Shown: positions 1 to 11,587 of the stretch, piece by piece
Numbering within the stretch: position 1 is the stretch's first letter
Layout of the letters: each line of letters begins with the position of its first letter
Assembly (NCBI RefSeq): GCF_001641265.1
Contig: NW_020167538.1
Coordinates: 806,001 to 870,000 of the forward strand
Length of the DNA: 64,000 nucleotides
Reading direction: 5' to 3'
DNA from: Pseudogymnoascus destructans
Taxonomy: Eukaryota > Ascomycota > Leotiomycetes > Thelebolales > Thelebolaceae
Notes under the pieces: model-generated
What the model was told of the DNA's origin: nothing
Databases searched by the model: none
Seen by the model: the letters and a program-made list of their open reading frames with translations, nothing else
Translations under genes and position numbers: made by a program

Positions 1-478
1 ACTTATACAGTATGTTCTAATGCGCCTAAGGCGTGAGTTAATCTCGAGTTGATTGCAATTTCGATTGTGAGGGACAAAGTATCGCGTTTATGCCGCTGGT
101 AAGCGACCAGTCGATGCCGGGTTTTAGTCAAGTTATCGACGCGGATTTGGCCGCATGGTTTATCCGGCGTCGAGGTTCGGGTGTGCATCACCAATTTATC
201 TAAAAGCCTCACTTTTAAGTAATCGAAGAGCTTTCAGAGAGGCTAACGTATTCTAGTAACGGAACATGCCCAAGCTATATATGAAACGTTCATAGTCTTT
301 GGTAGTTGGCCTAAAACTACCGTGGCTGCTCTATTCACTAAATATAGCACTCCAAGCTTGGTATATATCGCAATCCTGCAAATTGCATATGAGAGTTACA
401 TCTGAGAACCAGTTCTTGCGACACATCCAACCGCCGTACGCCAAAGCTACATAGTAACCAACACCATCTCCTCACTGC
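1..478. other. Left-edge non-coding stretch
   Basis: I see no supportable gene. A 69-codon frame on the minus strand (3-212) has no recognisable motif and no neighbour linking it to a gene. The stretch is the downstream flank of the broken sugar transporter that ends at 479. Confidence 0.5.
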
Positions 479-1925
479 CTATGCCTTCTTCTCCTCCGCC
501 TCCGCCGCACCCTTCGCCTCGAACGCTCTCGCCCTTGACTTCAAGTCCGCGTTATAATCGGCCTGGTACTGCGACTTATCGGTACCAGGAACGAATACCG
601 GTGCATCGGTGAAGAGATAGTTCATCTCCTCAAGCGGGATCTTCTTGGTCTCTGGCAGGATGGCCCAGAAGAAGGGGGCGTTTGTGAAGTTACAGATGAC
701 GAAGACGTAGAAGCGCCACTTGATGGCCGTCATCGCGATGGGAGTGACTTGCCCGATCATCGTGTTGAACGTGAAGGACATCATGGTGGCGAGCGAGACG
801 CCCTTGGCGCGCGTGCGGATGTCGAAGATCTCGGCGGGGATGATCCAGGAGAGGGGAACGCAAGTTACACCCAGGTCACGATAATAAATCCCCTGAAGGC
901 TCCGATATTTGTGGTCAACCCGGGAGGGAAATTTGCTGCTTAGGTTAGCGCTGGCCTAAATACTCGGCTGATGAACTTACCAAGAAGAGCAGTAGCGACA
1001 ATGAACGTCACCATGTTCGCCAAGTTACCATAGATCAGCGTCCAGCGACGTCCGAAACGGTCAATAAGAAGGATGCATAGGGCCTGTGCAATTAAGGCGA
1101 TTACGCTATTGATAGCCTGGTAGCGAAGCGCAGCGTCGACACTTGCTTGTAGAACAACTGCAATCAACAAACGCCTGAAGCATGAGCGGTTGCGGAAGAG
1201 CTCGCCGTATTGGCTTCGTGCTCATGTTCGAAGCTGATGTTCTCCTGGATCTGATCGAACTCGGCACGGACCCATACATCGTTGACATCGCCCTTAGCAT
1301 GGAGTCTTGCCAATGTCTAGAGACCTTCCTCGCCACTCGTTATCGATCAACCATCTTGGCAATTTGGGGAAAAGAAGATCAGTGCTCCTAGTAAAATGGC
1401 CGGGAGGAGTTGAAGACCAAGTGGGATACGCCACTGTCCTTCGTTTTTGATGCCAATGAATGTTCCGTAGCTGACCTAGCTAGCAATCAACGCACCGATT
1501 CCCAGCATGAAGTGTTAGAGCGCGTTGATACGGCCACGGATCGAGGGATGCGAAATCTCAGCTTGGTAGAGAGGGATGATCATCGTAAGGAAGCCAACAC
1601 CGGTGGCAGAAAGTTATTGATGGAGAGTTCTGCACTTATGAGCAACAACGGGCACGAGCTCTGACCCTGGGCCTCCGATTATTCCTCTCACATTCCTCCC
1701 ATGCCTGCCATAACTGCCATAGCTGCCATGTTTCCCATGGCTCTGATGCCTGCTCCCATGCCTGCTCCCATGCTTCCTCCCATTACCCGTACTGCACTGG
1801 AGAACTCTGGGGCCAATCGAGCCGTCTGGAACCAGTAACTTCCATCAATAGCGGTGTGATATCAATCCTAACCTTGAACCCTGGCGGGCGCCAACGTCTT
1901 GTTGTAACCCACCAGAGAAAGTATT
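479..1925 (-). pseudogene. MFS sugar transporter (lactose-permease-like), decayed
   Basis: This is a broken proton-coupled sugar porter of the major facilitator superfamily, which would have imported a mono- or disaccharide across the plasma membrane. Pieces appear in the right order but in different frames. Around 1340 a PRWLIDNEW segment corresponds to the family PESPRW motif. At 1200-1310 there is an ARLHAKGDVNDVW loop, then at 950-1170 the second GRR loop (DRFGRRWTLIYG), and at 479-840 the terminal helices with IPAEIFDIRTRAKG and PETKKIPLEEMNYLF. A frameshift separates PRWLIDNEW from the next block. About 25 residues expected after LQAS (normally containing QMTG..IQYYS) are missing near 1140. 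The N-terminus is only faintly visible up to about 1925. It lies head-to-head with the GH51 remnant, so the pair probably served arabinan use. Family assignment is firm; boundaries are approximate. Confidence 0.85.
1690..1784. repeat. 12-bp imperfect tandem repeat inside transporter pseudogene
   Basis: Short units built around CCATGCCTGCTC repeat with substitutions. Read on the minus strand they give a Met/Gly/Ala-rich string rather than a normal transmembrane helix. This looks like repeat growth after the gene lost function. Confidence 0.5.
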
Positions 1926-2289
1926 GCCGTGAGTGTGGGGAGTGGGGTTGGGGATTGTCACAGCTGTCAAACGTCTTGATGAAACACTCATACGCATCTC
2001 ATAGACACTCATTACTTCAAGCCTTCATTCCCTGCGCAGATTGCCATTCTGAAGCTATACAACAAAGAGGTTCTTGTGGGAGATTCTGACAGACTACTGG
2101 AAAACTCTAGATGGCGTCAAGGGACCAATGTGGTTTTCGGGCTTGCTACTTATTTCCGATTCTGTAGCCGCTCTATGCTATTCCAAAATTCCTGGCTCAA
2201 TCCACTACTCTCGCAAGTTTTATACTTGATCTTGGGGCCACCTGATTAGTCCCGCTTGGCCAACCCGACTGGGGCAAAGATTGCACTTC
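1926..2289. promoter_or_regulatory. Former divergent promoter between sugar transporter and GH51
   Basis: This is the gap between two outward-facing pseudogenes. In the working state it would have driven both genes. No intact regulatory site stands out, and the 5' part of the GH51 gene is not recognisable here. Confidence 0.35.
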
Positions 2290-3393
2290 TTAATTTTAAA
2301 CCGATCTAACCCTCCTCCAGAGGTCCGCGTTCCTACTATATGCGCCCTGATCTCGCCTGGGAGGGCGTCGAGACCAACGAGTTTGGCACGGATGAGTTCT
2401 TGCACTGGCTTACGGTTCTGGGGAACTGTCTGGCTGATTATGTCTAGATGTACGGCCCCTGGCAAGTCGGCCAGCTGAACGCAGAGGACTACTCCAAAAA
2501 AGCCATCGTCTTCGCCAAAGCTCTCAGACTCCTCGACCGTCCCTCGTCGTGCGGCGAAACCTGATACTCAAGCTGGGACTTCGAAGTCCTCCGCTCCTGC
2601 ATCCCATACGTAGACATGCATAGCATCCACATTGCGAGCTCCGACCACATGATGAACGTCAGCGCGCCCCTCATTGCCGAGCGCGCCATCGAAGCCACAG
2701 CTGCATTCATCGACGTCGCGCGCATCGAGAACAACATCGTGCCCACTAAGCACACACCACTATCTGCTTCCGAGTGGAAAGTGTGGCCGACGCGGGCGCC
2801 TGGGAACCTTGGGGCGGAGGAGAAGTACACGCTCTCTGATGCGCTGGCGGTGGGGGTGTGGCTCAATGTGTTTGTGAGGCAGGCTAAGTATTTGGGCATG
2901 GCGAATATTGCGCAGTCGGTTAATGTGATATCGCCGCTTATGACGACCGAGAAGGAGATTGTGAAGCGGACGACGTTCTGTATTTTGGAGTTGTTTAGCA
3001 GGTATATGAGGGGTTGGACGGTGCATACGCATGTTATAGGGGGGGTGTATACGGGGGAGACGGAACCGGCGTGGTTGAAGGGGGTTCAGGAGGAGGGGAT
3101 AAATACGCTGGATGTTAGCGCTGCCGTTGGTAAGGATGGCTAGGTCAGCCTCGGCGGTGAGTATGGATGAGAATAAGGATGTTGAGGTGGATTTGAAGAT
3201 AGGAGGTGGGGCGGAGGGCGGAGTGGAGACACGTACGGTGACGGGCGAGAATGTGAATGTGGTCAATACTGAGGAGGAGGAGGTGAGGATAGCAGAGGGT
3301 ACGTGGGATGGAAAGGGGAAATACACGTTCAAGAAGCATTCCTTCACGCTGTTGATGTGGAAGAGCGTGGAGAAGATCTTAGACAATGAATAG
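2290..3393 (+). pseudogene. GH51 alpha-L-arabinofuranosidase, decayed
   Basis: The intact family removes terminal arabinose from arabinan and arabinoxylan outside the cell. Recognisable blocks are WEGVETNEFGTDEF (about 2350-2400), MYGPWQVGQL (about 2450), SSWDFEVLRS and DMHSIHI (2570-2635), EWKVW (about 2775), YTLSDALAVGVWLNVFVRQ (2825-2885) and ANIAQSVNVISPLMT (2900-2945). The last block, to 3393, is the C-terminal beta domain. A deletion with an in-frame stop lies just before MYGPW. It removes the segment that normally carries the acid/base GNE motif. A second stop lies near 2560, and a frameshift near 3120-3150 moves the C-terminal block to another frame. The nucleophile-region Glu (EWKVW) is kept. 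The N-terminal third is absent. It cannot encode an active enzyme. Confidence 0.88.
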
Positions 3394-4326
3394 GCCGTAG
3401 ATAAAGAATAGAAGGCCATTGTTCAAGTCGGTCCTCGCATAGAGGTTGATTACCATAGCTACTGAGTGCCAGGCGTATCGAACCCCTCTGAAATCTTACA
3501 TTCCGTCATCTAGCCAACCTTACGATAAAGCGGTATTCTTTCTCCGATGGTGATATTATAGCTCGAGGAACATGCAAAATATGTAGATGAAAGCAACAGC
3601 TGTCTCCGCAGTCTACTCGATTATGCCGAGGAAGGCCGATCAACTACGATCATTTTTTTCAATTATGCGTACGAAGCACAGAAGCGAACAACATCAAATA
3701 CCTTCATCTATTTGTCTGGAACCTGCTTTACTAGAGCAATGCCTGAAACAAAATTAGGGGACATGTTCAAAGGCCCAACGGACGCTTGCCGAAGTGGTAG
3801 TGATATGAAGAGGTTGTGGAGTGCTAACAGGCAGAGGTAGTGATAGAAAGAGGTAGTGTCGGTGGTGACAGGTAGATGTAGTGAGAGGCGGGAGTGACAA
3901 TAGGCAAAAGTGGTGAAAGCCAAGCGGTGACAGACCGAGGTGGTGACAGGAAGCTCAACCGTAACGTCGTCAAAGAATCTCTAGCAAAGAACAAGGATCG
4001 ATGGATTCAATCTCGACCGTTTTACTCACCCCCCCCCCAAGAAGGCCACTAGGGGATCCTCCTCTTTCAACAAATCGCCAAGTATGACGATCCTCACCCA
4101 CGGAAGAGGTCGCTATAAATAAATATGCCAACAATAGCGCCTGCTACTACTGCCGCTCTGGTGAAAGGCGACGGCGTGCACATCATATTTGACCCAAAGA
4201 CAGAACCGCAAGCCTAGCAACGCTCTAATATTTTATCTCCACCCTCCCCAAGGCTCTGTCTATATCTAACACACACCCAGAACGGCCATACCCCCCTCCA
4301 TCTTCCCGCGACCATTACACCCCTAT
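3394..4326. other. Intergenic, repeat-bearing
   Basis: No gene is supported between the GH51 remnant and the aldolase 3' end. The stretch holds an imperfect GGTAGTGACA-type repeat (3791-3953) and a run of nine C near 4030. Confidence 0.6.
3791..3953. repeat. Imperfect GAGGTAGTGACA-type minisatellite
   Basis: Units such as GAGGTAGTGATA, GGTGGTGACAGG and GGGAGTGACAA recur at irregular 15-25 bp spacing across about 160 bp. It is visible by eye and too degenerate to give a clean period. Confidence 0.5.
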
Positions 4327-5357
4327 TCACCGCACATCCAGCTCCCTCGCCTTCTTATTCGCGGCCGAAATATTCACCGCCGGCATAAACTGCCTCGCCT
4401 GTCCCAAATTCTCCGCCGCCGCCGCCAGCAACGAAAACACATCCCCCTGCACAGCCGTAAACGCTTTACCCTCTCCCATCGCCTTCACCTGCTCGGGCGT
4501 CCCCATCGCCGCTCCCGCATACGGCATATCATGCTTCCTCAGCGTCTTGTTCATCGTCTCAATGACCTCTAGGAACTCCGGCTCCTCGCCCCAGAAGCCC
4601 GGAAGGCCCATGGAAACTCTGCAATCGAGCGAGCCGAGCCACACCGCATCGATGTGCTCACCGCACTCGGTGAGGATGGCGTCGAGGTTGTCGACGGCCT
4701 CCTTGGATTCAACTTGGATGATGATGGCGGCTTGGTTGTTGAGGTTTTCCCACAGGGTGAGCTCGGGGTTGACGCCTGTGTCTGAGATGCCCGGGAGCCA
4801 GCGTCCGGGGGGCGCGGAGCGGGTGCCGTTGATCTTCTTGCCGAATTTGGCGGCGGAGACAATGTGTTTCGCGTCCTCGACCGTCTCGACTTGCGGGACC
4901 ATGATGCTAGCTCCCGTGTCGAGGGCGTATCCGATGTTGGCGTGATCGTGGCCGCAGATTCTGGGTGCTTGTTAGCTCCATCCATGCCTTGCTTTCTAGG
5001 GGGTGGCGAAGGGAGGGATCTATCTTACCTGATCCACGCCATTGTCCTTCCCTCGCTGACCAACTGGATATCATGCGCCATCCTGGTCATCTCACCAATG
5101 TCCATGGGCGAGTGCTCCTGGTCGATGAGGATAACATCGTACCCGACCTGTGCGATGACCTTGATGATCGACGGGGCGGAGAGCATGAGGAAGTAGACTT
5201 GGAGAGGGGGGATCCTGCCCTCGTGTGCGTCGCGGAGGGCGTTGCGCGCGCGGTGAGGCTGCAGGAGGGACGGGGCGCGGTAGGCGCGCATGTCTGTTGG
5301 GGTTGTTGCGGCGTGGGCGGTGCCATTGGCGCTGCCGGAGGTGCCGTTGGTGGCCAT
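4327..5357 (-). CDS. HpcH/HpaI-family aldolase/citrate lyase-like protein
   Basis: This is a metal-dependent class II aldolase-fold protein of the group containing 2,4-dihydroxyhept-2-enedioate aldolase and macrophomate synthase. It would split or form a C-C bond next to pyruvate/oxaloacetate, probably in the cytosol. Exons are 5357-5029 and 4960-4327 (963 nt, 320 residues). The 68-nt intron has a GTAAGA donor and CACCCAG acceptor, and splicing joins AWIR to ICGHDHANIG in frame. Family marks are IDQEHSP near residue 80, GASIMVPQVET near 125, IIQVESKEAV near 170, and GSLDCRVSMG in the place of the usual G-x-x-D-L loop. The start chosen is the internal Met of MATNGTSG. An upstream in-frame Met at 5468 would add 37 low-complexity residues. 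The true substrate cannot be read from sequence. Confidence 0.88.
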
Positions 5358-6447
5358 TGTTGGGTGAGGGTAGGTGAGGGATTGAGGGGTGAGAGGTGAG
5401 GGGTTTATGTCAGGTAGGTAGGTAGTGAGGAGGAAGACTTTTGGTAATGACGAGGTGATATTGATCAACGAGGAATCGACTTAATTATGAGACAAAAAAA
5501 ACCCTCACCAGCGGGACCACACGGCTCTATATACTCCATCAGATACACTCTGTGGTACGCGACAGGTAACCGTAAGTTACGCAACGTGCCTTCTCATCTC
5601 GGATCGCTCTCATCCAAGTGGAGCATGCATGGACTTATGCTTCTTATCACCGAAGGAAGGGAATCTTGGCGAATTGGGCGGCCGCCTGATATGTAAACAC
5701 CGGCGAGTAACCCTTGCCCTGCTCCATAACGTTATATAGAACCCCGCAGTCTGACGGTTTTGGGCCTTGATGCGGGTTGGCCGGCGTGGGACTGACTTGA
5801 TTGCGGCCGCCTTCACCGAGTCTCACCGTTGCATGTTATGGCCTTTTTAGTGGAGATGCAACGGTAGACGATCCAGTGAGGGATGTCCGTTGGTAGGTAG
5901 GATCTAGATTATATCACGTGGAATCGGATCCTAATCGAATCCTGTGTCTCCAGATTTGTTGATTATACGGGAACTCCGTAGACTATTCAACGAGTCAAGG
6001 CGTATCTCGTTTGACAAATACCATAGTAGAGCTGAGTGAGACGCATCAGTAGGCAGTGAGACGGAAGGAAGCTCACAGATAATACGTGGGGCTAATGAAT
6101 GACCTGCCACTAAAGGAGGTAAAAAAGCTCTGACCACGACCATAACCCAACCTACTCGATAATAACGTTGCTCGCCGGAATCCAACGGCGGAAGAAAGGT
6201 AGAGACCGGTAGAGACAGCAAAAAGCAGCAGAGAGACAACCGCAGATCAGTAAAGACAGTAAACCTCCTCCTAAACCCCGATCTCCAATCTCCAATCCCC
6301 GAAATAGATCAGTAATCCCCTCCACCCTAAACCATCATGGGCAATTTAACCTGCTTCGCATTCCCCCCCTTCGCTCAGCTTCCACACAGCCCTGACAAGC
6401 CTTACGGCCTATCAGCCGCAACGCTTACAGAGCTGACAGATCAAATC
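5358..6447. other. Intergenic between aldolase promoter and ATPase 3' end
   Basis: About 1.1 kb without a supportable gene. A TATATA-like sequence at about 5526-5532 lies roughly 170 bp upstream of the aldolase start on its strand. Short frames here, such as 5931-6239 minus, lack motifs. Confidence 0.5.
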
Positions 6448-9400
6448 CTAAGCTAACCCTCCCCCAACCACATCAACTGCGGACCTCTTACCGCCAAACA
6501 AGCCAAAACGTCGCTTGACCGCCTTCCAGGCCTCCACGCCTGCAACATACACTGCCAGCACACCCACCACCACGCCCCACTCCCACGTAATCCCCATGTG
6601 CCTAAACACCACCGTATTAACCGTCGGGATATAGACGACGGGAAAAGTGACCAGGAACCCGGCGGCCACAGCCCAGAACAAGAAGCGGTTATACCAGAGC
6701 GCCCCTCCGACACCCCCGAGGGGCCCGCGGAACTTGGCAGGGTCGAGCGCGAACAGGGACCGCGAGAAGTGCTTTACCTCCCAGGCGGTGACGAGGATGA
6801 GGAAGGAGAGGACGGCGAAGACGGTTGCGCGGGCGCGGAAGACGACGTCGCAAGAGGGGTTGTAGCCGTCGTTGCAGTCGTCCCCCAGATCGCCACCTCC
6901 GGCGCCGTAGACGACGATGACGAAGGCGGCGAGGCAGAGGGAGCCCATTAGGGTGCCGTAGATCATTTTGTCGACGATGAGTTCGCGGGTGAAGACGCCC
7001 ATGCGCAGGCTGTGGGGGGGGCGGAGCATGATGTCTGAGGTCTTCTCCTCCATTCCTAGGCCGAGAGCGAGGAAGGAGGAGGTGATCATGTTTACCCAGA
7101 GGATTTCGAGGGGGGAGAGCGGGAAGATGGAGGCGCCTGAGGCGTCGCGGAAGGCGAGGGCGATGAGGAGGAGGAGAACCTGCGCGATGTTGGAGATGAG
7201 GAGGTGCAGGAGGAATTTCTGGATGTTGGCGAAGAGGCGCCGGCCTTCTTCGACGGCTTTGACGATTGAGGCGAAATCATCGTTGGTCAGGATCATGTCA
7301 GCGGCGTCTTTAGCGACGTCGGAGCCGTTGAGACCCATTGCGATGCCGACGTCGGCGCGTTTGAGGGCTGGGGCGTCGTTGACGCCGTCGCCCGTCATAA
7401 CGCAGAAGCCTTGACGACGGTGGAGGGCGTCGACCATGCGGACTTTGGTGGCGGGGCTACATCTGGCGAGGACGAGGGGGAGGGGGTCGAGGGCGTCTAT
7501 CTCGTCTTTGGAGAGCTTGTCGAATTGTCCGCCTTGCATGACGATGGTATTAGCGTTGGATGTCGTGAAGCTGAGATCAGTGATGAGGCCAATCTCCTTG
7601 GCAATCGCGGTAGCGGTATCGATGTGGTCACCAGTCAACATATGAATGCTAATACCAGCTTTCGTACAGGCCGTGATAGCACCAGCCGTCTCAACCCGAG
7701 GCGGGTCATAAAGGCCCACAAGTCCGAGAAAGTCCAAATTACCCTCCGTCCATTCTCGACTCTCGATATCCTTCTTCGAAGTAGATGCAACAGATTTGGT
7801 TGCAATACACAAGACGCGAAGACCCTCACAGGCCAGCTCTTGCATGCGCTTCTCAATCTCGGCTTTCTCGGCGGGCGAGGATGTGAGCATGGGGAGGACG
7901 CTCTCGCCGGCTCCTTTGAGAAAGACGTCGATGGTATCAGTGCCGTTTTGATAGGCCACTGACATGCGCTTGATTGCGGAGTTGAATGGATGTTCGGCCA
8001 CAAATGTCATTTCACCGCTGTCTAGGATATCGGGTTTGCCGAGGCCGAAACGTGTGGCGAGGACTTGGAGGGCGATGTCCGTAGGCTCTCCCACTGCAGT
8101 CCAATCGCTGTTTTCATCGATGTTGTGGTAGACTGTAGAGAGATTGCAGAGGGCAACAGCATGGAGCAGTTTCTCAAGAGTTGAATTCAACTCAGTGGAC
8201 TTGTCAATTGTCACTCCATCAATCATTGCCTGACCACTGGTAGGGTCAAACGTATTCGTAGTATCGTAAATCCCAAGCGTCCCATTCTCCGGGACCCACA
8301 CCTTCCTAGCAATCATCTTGCCCTGAGTGAGCGTACCAGTCTTATCCGAGCAGATATGCGTAATACCGCCAATAGCCTCAAGAGCCTGCATTCTCCTTAC
8401 AATCACATGATCCTTTGCCATAGCCTTAATGCCGATAGCAAGGGTAATAGTCAAGACAGCGATCAAAGATTCAGGTATAACAGCTACAGCGACACAGATT
8501 CCATAGATGACGACCTCACCCTTGAGATCCCACTTGTTTACGGAGAAAACGATGATGGCGAGGAGGAGAGCCAAGCCAAAGAGTAAGATGGCGAATTTGC
8601 TGAGTGTAACATGTAGAGGCGTGCCGACGAGACCGAGGGTGTTCTTGACACCATCCCGTAGAGAAATGAAGAGGCGCTTGAAAACATTCGCTTCCGTGGT
8701 TGATTTACGATCTTGGAGCAACTCAGCGATGCGGCCAACTTCGGTCGTCATGCTGGTAGCGATGACAATGCCGCTTCCGCGACCCTTGGTCACGGTAGTG
8801 GCCGAATAGGCGCAATTCGTGCGGTCTCCGAGGGGAAGGTCTAACATGCCTAAGGTAATCTTGGGTAGTTTGATGACTGGGAGTGACTCTCCAGTGAGAA
8901 GAGCCTCATTGATCTCCAAATTGACGCCGTCAAAGATCCGAAGATCCGCCGGGACAACATCGCCCACAGAGATCTGGACAATGTCCCCCACGACAAGAGC
9001 CTCGGCTTTGACGGCGTCGACCTTTCCCTTGTTACGAACGACCTTGCATGTTGGGGCCGCGAGGCCCTGGAGGGACTTCATATTCTTCTCCGCCTGATAA
9101 TCCTGGACGAACCTAAAGGGACGTAGTCAGTATCCCAAAGCGGTAATGCGAGGTCTAAGCACGCCTCTTTTCTTCAAACTTACCCAAGAATGATATTCAA
9201 GAGGATGACAGCTGTGATGACGGCGCCTTCAAGGAAATCTAGTGTGCCATACGACAGTGCCATAGCCAGGAGGAGGACCTTTTGCCACCATGTCAGTATC
9301 CCATTGTCGGGTACAACAACATGCACAGGTCAAGAGCAGAGCCCCGTGTGGGGGGTTGTCTGATTAGGCATGGAGAACGGCAGGGTGCATTGTATTGCGT

Positions 9401-9892
9401 AAAAGCGTAGCGTCAGGGTTTCTCTTCTTACGATGGTTAAACTATTGGAGACCTGTCTTAAGAGGATTTTCCACGCCGATATTCCCCCACCGCTCGCAAG
9501 CTTGTTGGGGCCATCCCGTTCAAGTCGAGCCGCTGCCTCCTTTCCCTCGAGTCCATGTCTTTGGGCATGATTAGTAAGCTCTGAAGAGGGCTGTCGCTGC
9601 GAACTCACTGAAGGTCAACATGAAGCTTGCTTGCGATGGCATCGACATCGATGGTGTGAGCGGATTCCGCGCCGCCGTCCCAGGATCTTTCTGTGTGAGT
9701 GGTCTTCCAGTCGGGGAGGTCGTCTTCGTTAAGGGTGTTGCTTAGGCTAGATCCGGACGAACAGTTCTTGCCAATATGGGTTACAGCAACCTTTTCCTTT
9801 GCGCTATCTACCCGATCAGGGCGCAAGGTAGGTGGTGGTGAGGGAAGGTTGTGCCATTCCTCAAGTGCGGATTCCGGATTAGTAATAACCAT
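6448..9892 (-). CDS. ena1: P-type (IID) Na+/K+-exporting ATPase, ENA family
   Basis: This plasma-membrane ATPase would pump Na+ (and K+) out at alkaline pH or in salt. Exons 9892-9609, 9558-9432, 9278-9184 and 9112-6448 give 3171 nt and 1056 residues. All three introns have canonical ends, and the first contains TACTAAT. Visible motifs are TGES in the actuator domain, CSDKTGTLTQGKM (phosphorylated Asp), MLTGD and TGDGVNDAPAL (hinge). About ten hydrophobic helices are present, including PLSPLEILWVNMITSS and a C-terminal four-helix group. The short charged N-terminus lacks an autoinhibitory extension. KTGTLTQGKM and the IID-type C-terminus favour ENA over SERCA or PMCA. The start at MVITNPESALEEW is the first Met of the frame. 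The gene is divergent from FKBP across about 0.9 kb. Nothing looks broken. Confidence 0.92.
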
Positions 9893-10796
9893 TCAATAAG
9901 AGGTGGACAGGTAAAGTAAGAAAGGGGGCGTTGAACTACTAGATGGTTCAACGACGAAATGGAAAATGTCTGAAGAAGGAATGTACTTCAAAGAGGAAGT
10001 AGAGTACTGAAAGGGAAAGGAGATTGAAGATGGGGATGCGGGGGCTTTGTAAAGCGGCGCACGCAGTCCAGAGTATCATCGTGACCAGATGATATGCAGC
10101 AGGCCTCCCGTCTCGGCACATAGAAGTGGGAAAGTTCCAAGAGTTGGCGAGGCGCGATGACAATGCCAAGTGCCGTCCAAGATCCGATTGGGGTTAAAAA
10201 TGAGGCGGAGTCTGGGTATTTGGCTGGATTCGCGACAGATGATCCAGGGCAGTGGTGCAACTCACTCTAGACACAGTACAGCATATTCGCAGCGGATTCA
10301 TCCGAGGTGAGACGAGATCCGTCTACGAGAAGTATTAGCAGTGGTATATCTTGGCTGTAGGAAGTAGGAAGAGCAAAGAGGCAATTGTCTGTACTATACC
10401 GAGTTCATGTCGCGTTGTTCTCAGCTCATGCAGGGCAGCTGCAGCAATGGGGCAGCTGCAGCAATGAAGCAATACAATTAAACACAGACTCGCACCGTAC
10501 AGTTATATAGTTATGTACGGAAAGTTGAAGTCGGACCGAGAGAAACATGCCTGACCGATATCAGATCATCCATCTCCCCTGCGAGCTCGAATCCCACAAA
10601 ATCACGTGCATGACGCAATCCTCCCCCGCCAAGTCCGTCCCGCCCCGCCTCCCCCCACCCTCCCCTCCCATTGGCCAGCCCATCTCGCCACAACCTCCCA
10701 CCGCAAGCACACAAAAGCTCTTCCCTCTTCCCCTTCCAACAGCCGCTCCTGCACCCCCCCCTCCTCGCTTACTGCCCTACCCCTCCATACATCACA
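9893..10796. promoter_or_regulatory. Divergent promoter ENA ATPase / FKBP
   Basis: A 0.9-kb shared upstream region. A CCAAT box on the minus strand (ATTGG at 10670-10674) lies about 123 bp before the FKBP start in a very C-rich stretch. CAGCTGCAGCAATG is tandemly repeated near 10437-10466. No gene is supported; minus-strand frames at 9948-10260 lack motifs. Confidence 0.45.
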
Positions 10797-11587
10797 ATGT
10801 TCTTCACCCGCCTCGCTCCCCGAGTCTCCTCCTTCTCCTTCTCCTTCTCTACTCGCAGCATCAGCAGAACAAACCCCTTTACAAACACTTCCCAAAGAAC
10901 ATTCTCCCAAACTGCAGCTATCATGGGCGTTACCAAGACCACCACCCAGGAGGGCACCGGCGCGCAGCCACAGAAGAACCAGACTGTTACCATCGAGTAT
11001 ACCGGCTACCTCAAGAAGGCTGATGGGAGCAAGGGCACTGTGTATGTCCTTGTCCCCCTCCACCCATCCTCCCCCAAGCTCCCAAGCTGGATCTAGCTAT
11101 CAATCATCAATCAAACCCCTCTGGCGAAGAGCACAAACTAACTATGTTGTGACCACCAGCTTCGACTCCTCCGTTGGCAAGTCCGATTTCCGCACCCCCA
11201 TCGGCGTTGGACGCGTCATTCGCGGCTGGGACGAGGGTGTGGTCAACATGAAAGTCGGCGAGAAGGCTACCCTGGATATCACCGCCGATTACGCCTATGG
11301 CAGCCAGTAAGCCTTCCTTCCTTCCCCCCTTCCTTCTTCCCCCCTTCCTTCTTCCCCCATTCCTTCTTCCCCCCTTCCTTCTTCCCCCATTCCTTCTTCC
11401 CCCCTTCCTTCTTCCCCCCTTCCTTCTTCCCCCCTTCCTTCTTCCCCCTTCCTCTTCCCACCCCCCCCCCCCCTCTTCGACCAGATCCAGATCGAGAGAC
11501 TCACACACACCCCCCAGAGGCTTCCCCGGCGCCATCCCCCCCAACTCCGACCTCATCTTCGACGTCTGGTTGAAGGCCATCAACTAA
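10797..11587 (+). CDS. fpr1: FKBP-type peptidyl-prolyl isomerase, with mitochondrial-like leader
   Basis: It catalyses cis-trans isomerisation of X-Pro bonds and is the FK506/rapamycin receptor class. Exons 10797-11041, 11160-11306 and 11518-11587 give 153 residues. The first intron starts GTATGT and has AACTAAC near its 3' end. The FKBP core is complete: YTGYLKKADGSKG, FDSSVGKSDF, VIRGWDEGV, then YAYGSQGFPGAIPPNSDL. Residues 1-42 form a Ser/Arg/Phe-rich, acid-free leader typical of mitochondrial import. A second Met (codon at 10923, MGVTKTT) would give a 111-residue cytosolic form of the usual FKBP12 length. One gene may thus supply two compartments. Intron 2 is almost pure pyrimidine and contains a minisatellite. 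Confidence 0.92.
11311..11455. repeat. 15-bp polypyrimidine minisatellite in FKBP intron 2
   Basis: About nine copies of a 15-bp unit (CCTTCCTTCTTCCCC type) lie head to tail, two of them with a single A. The 15-bp period is confirmed by a five-residue period in the overlapping reading frame. It fills most of a 211-nt intron. Confidence 0.9.

Noticed and set aside
11107..11583. 158-codon minus-strand frame with repeated GGRRKGGRRK
   Set aside because: It is the antisense reading of the FKBP intron minisatellite.
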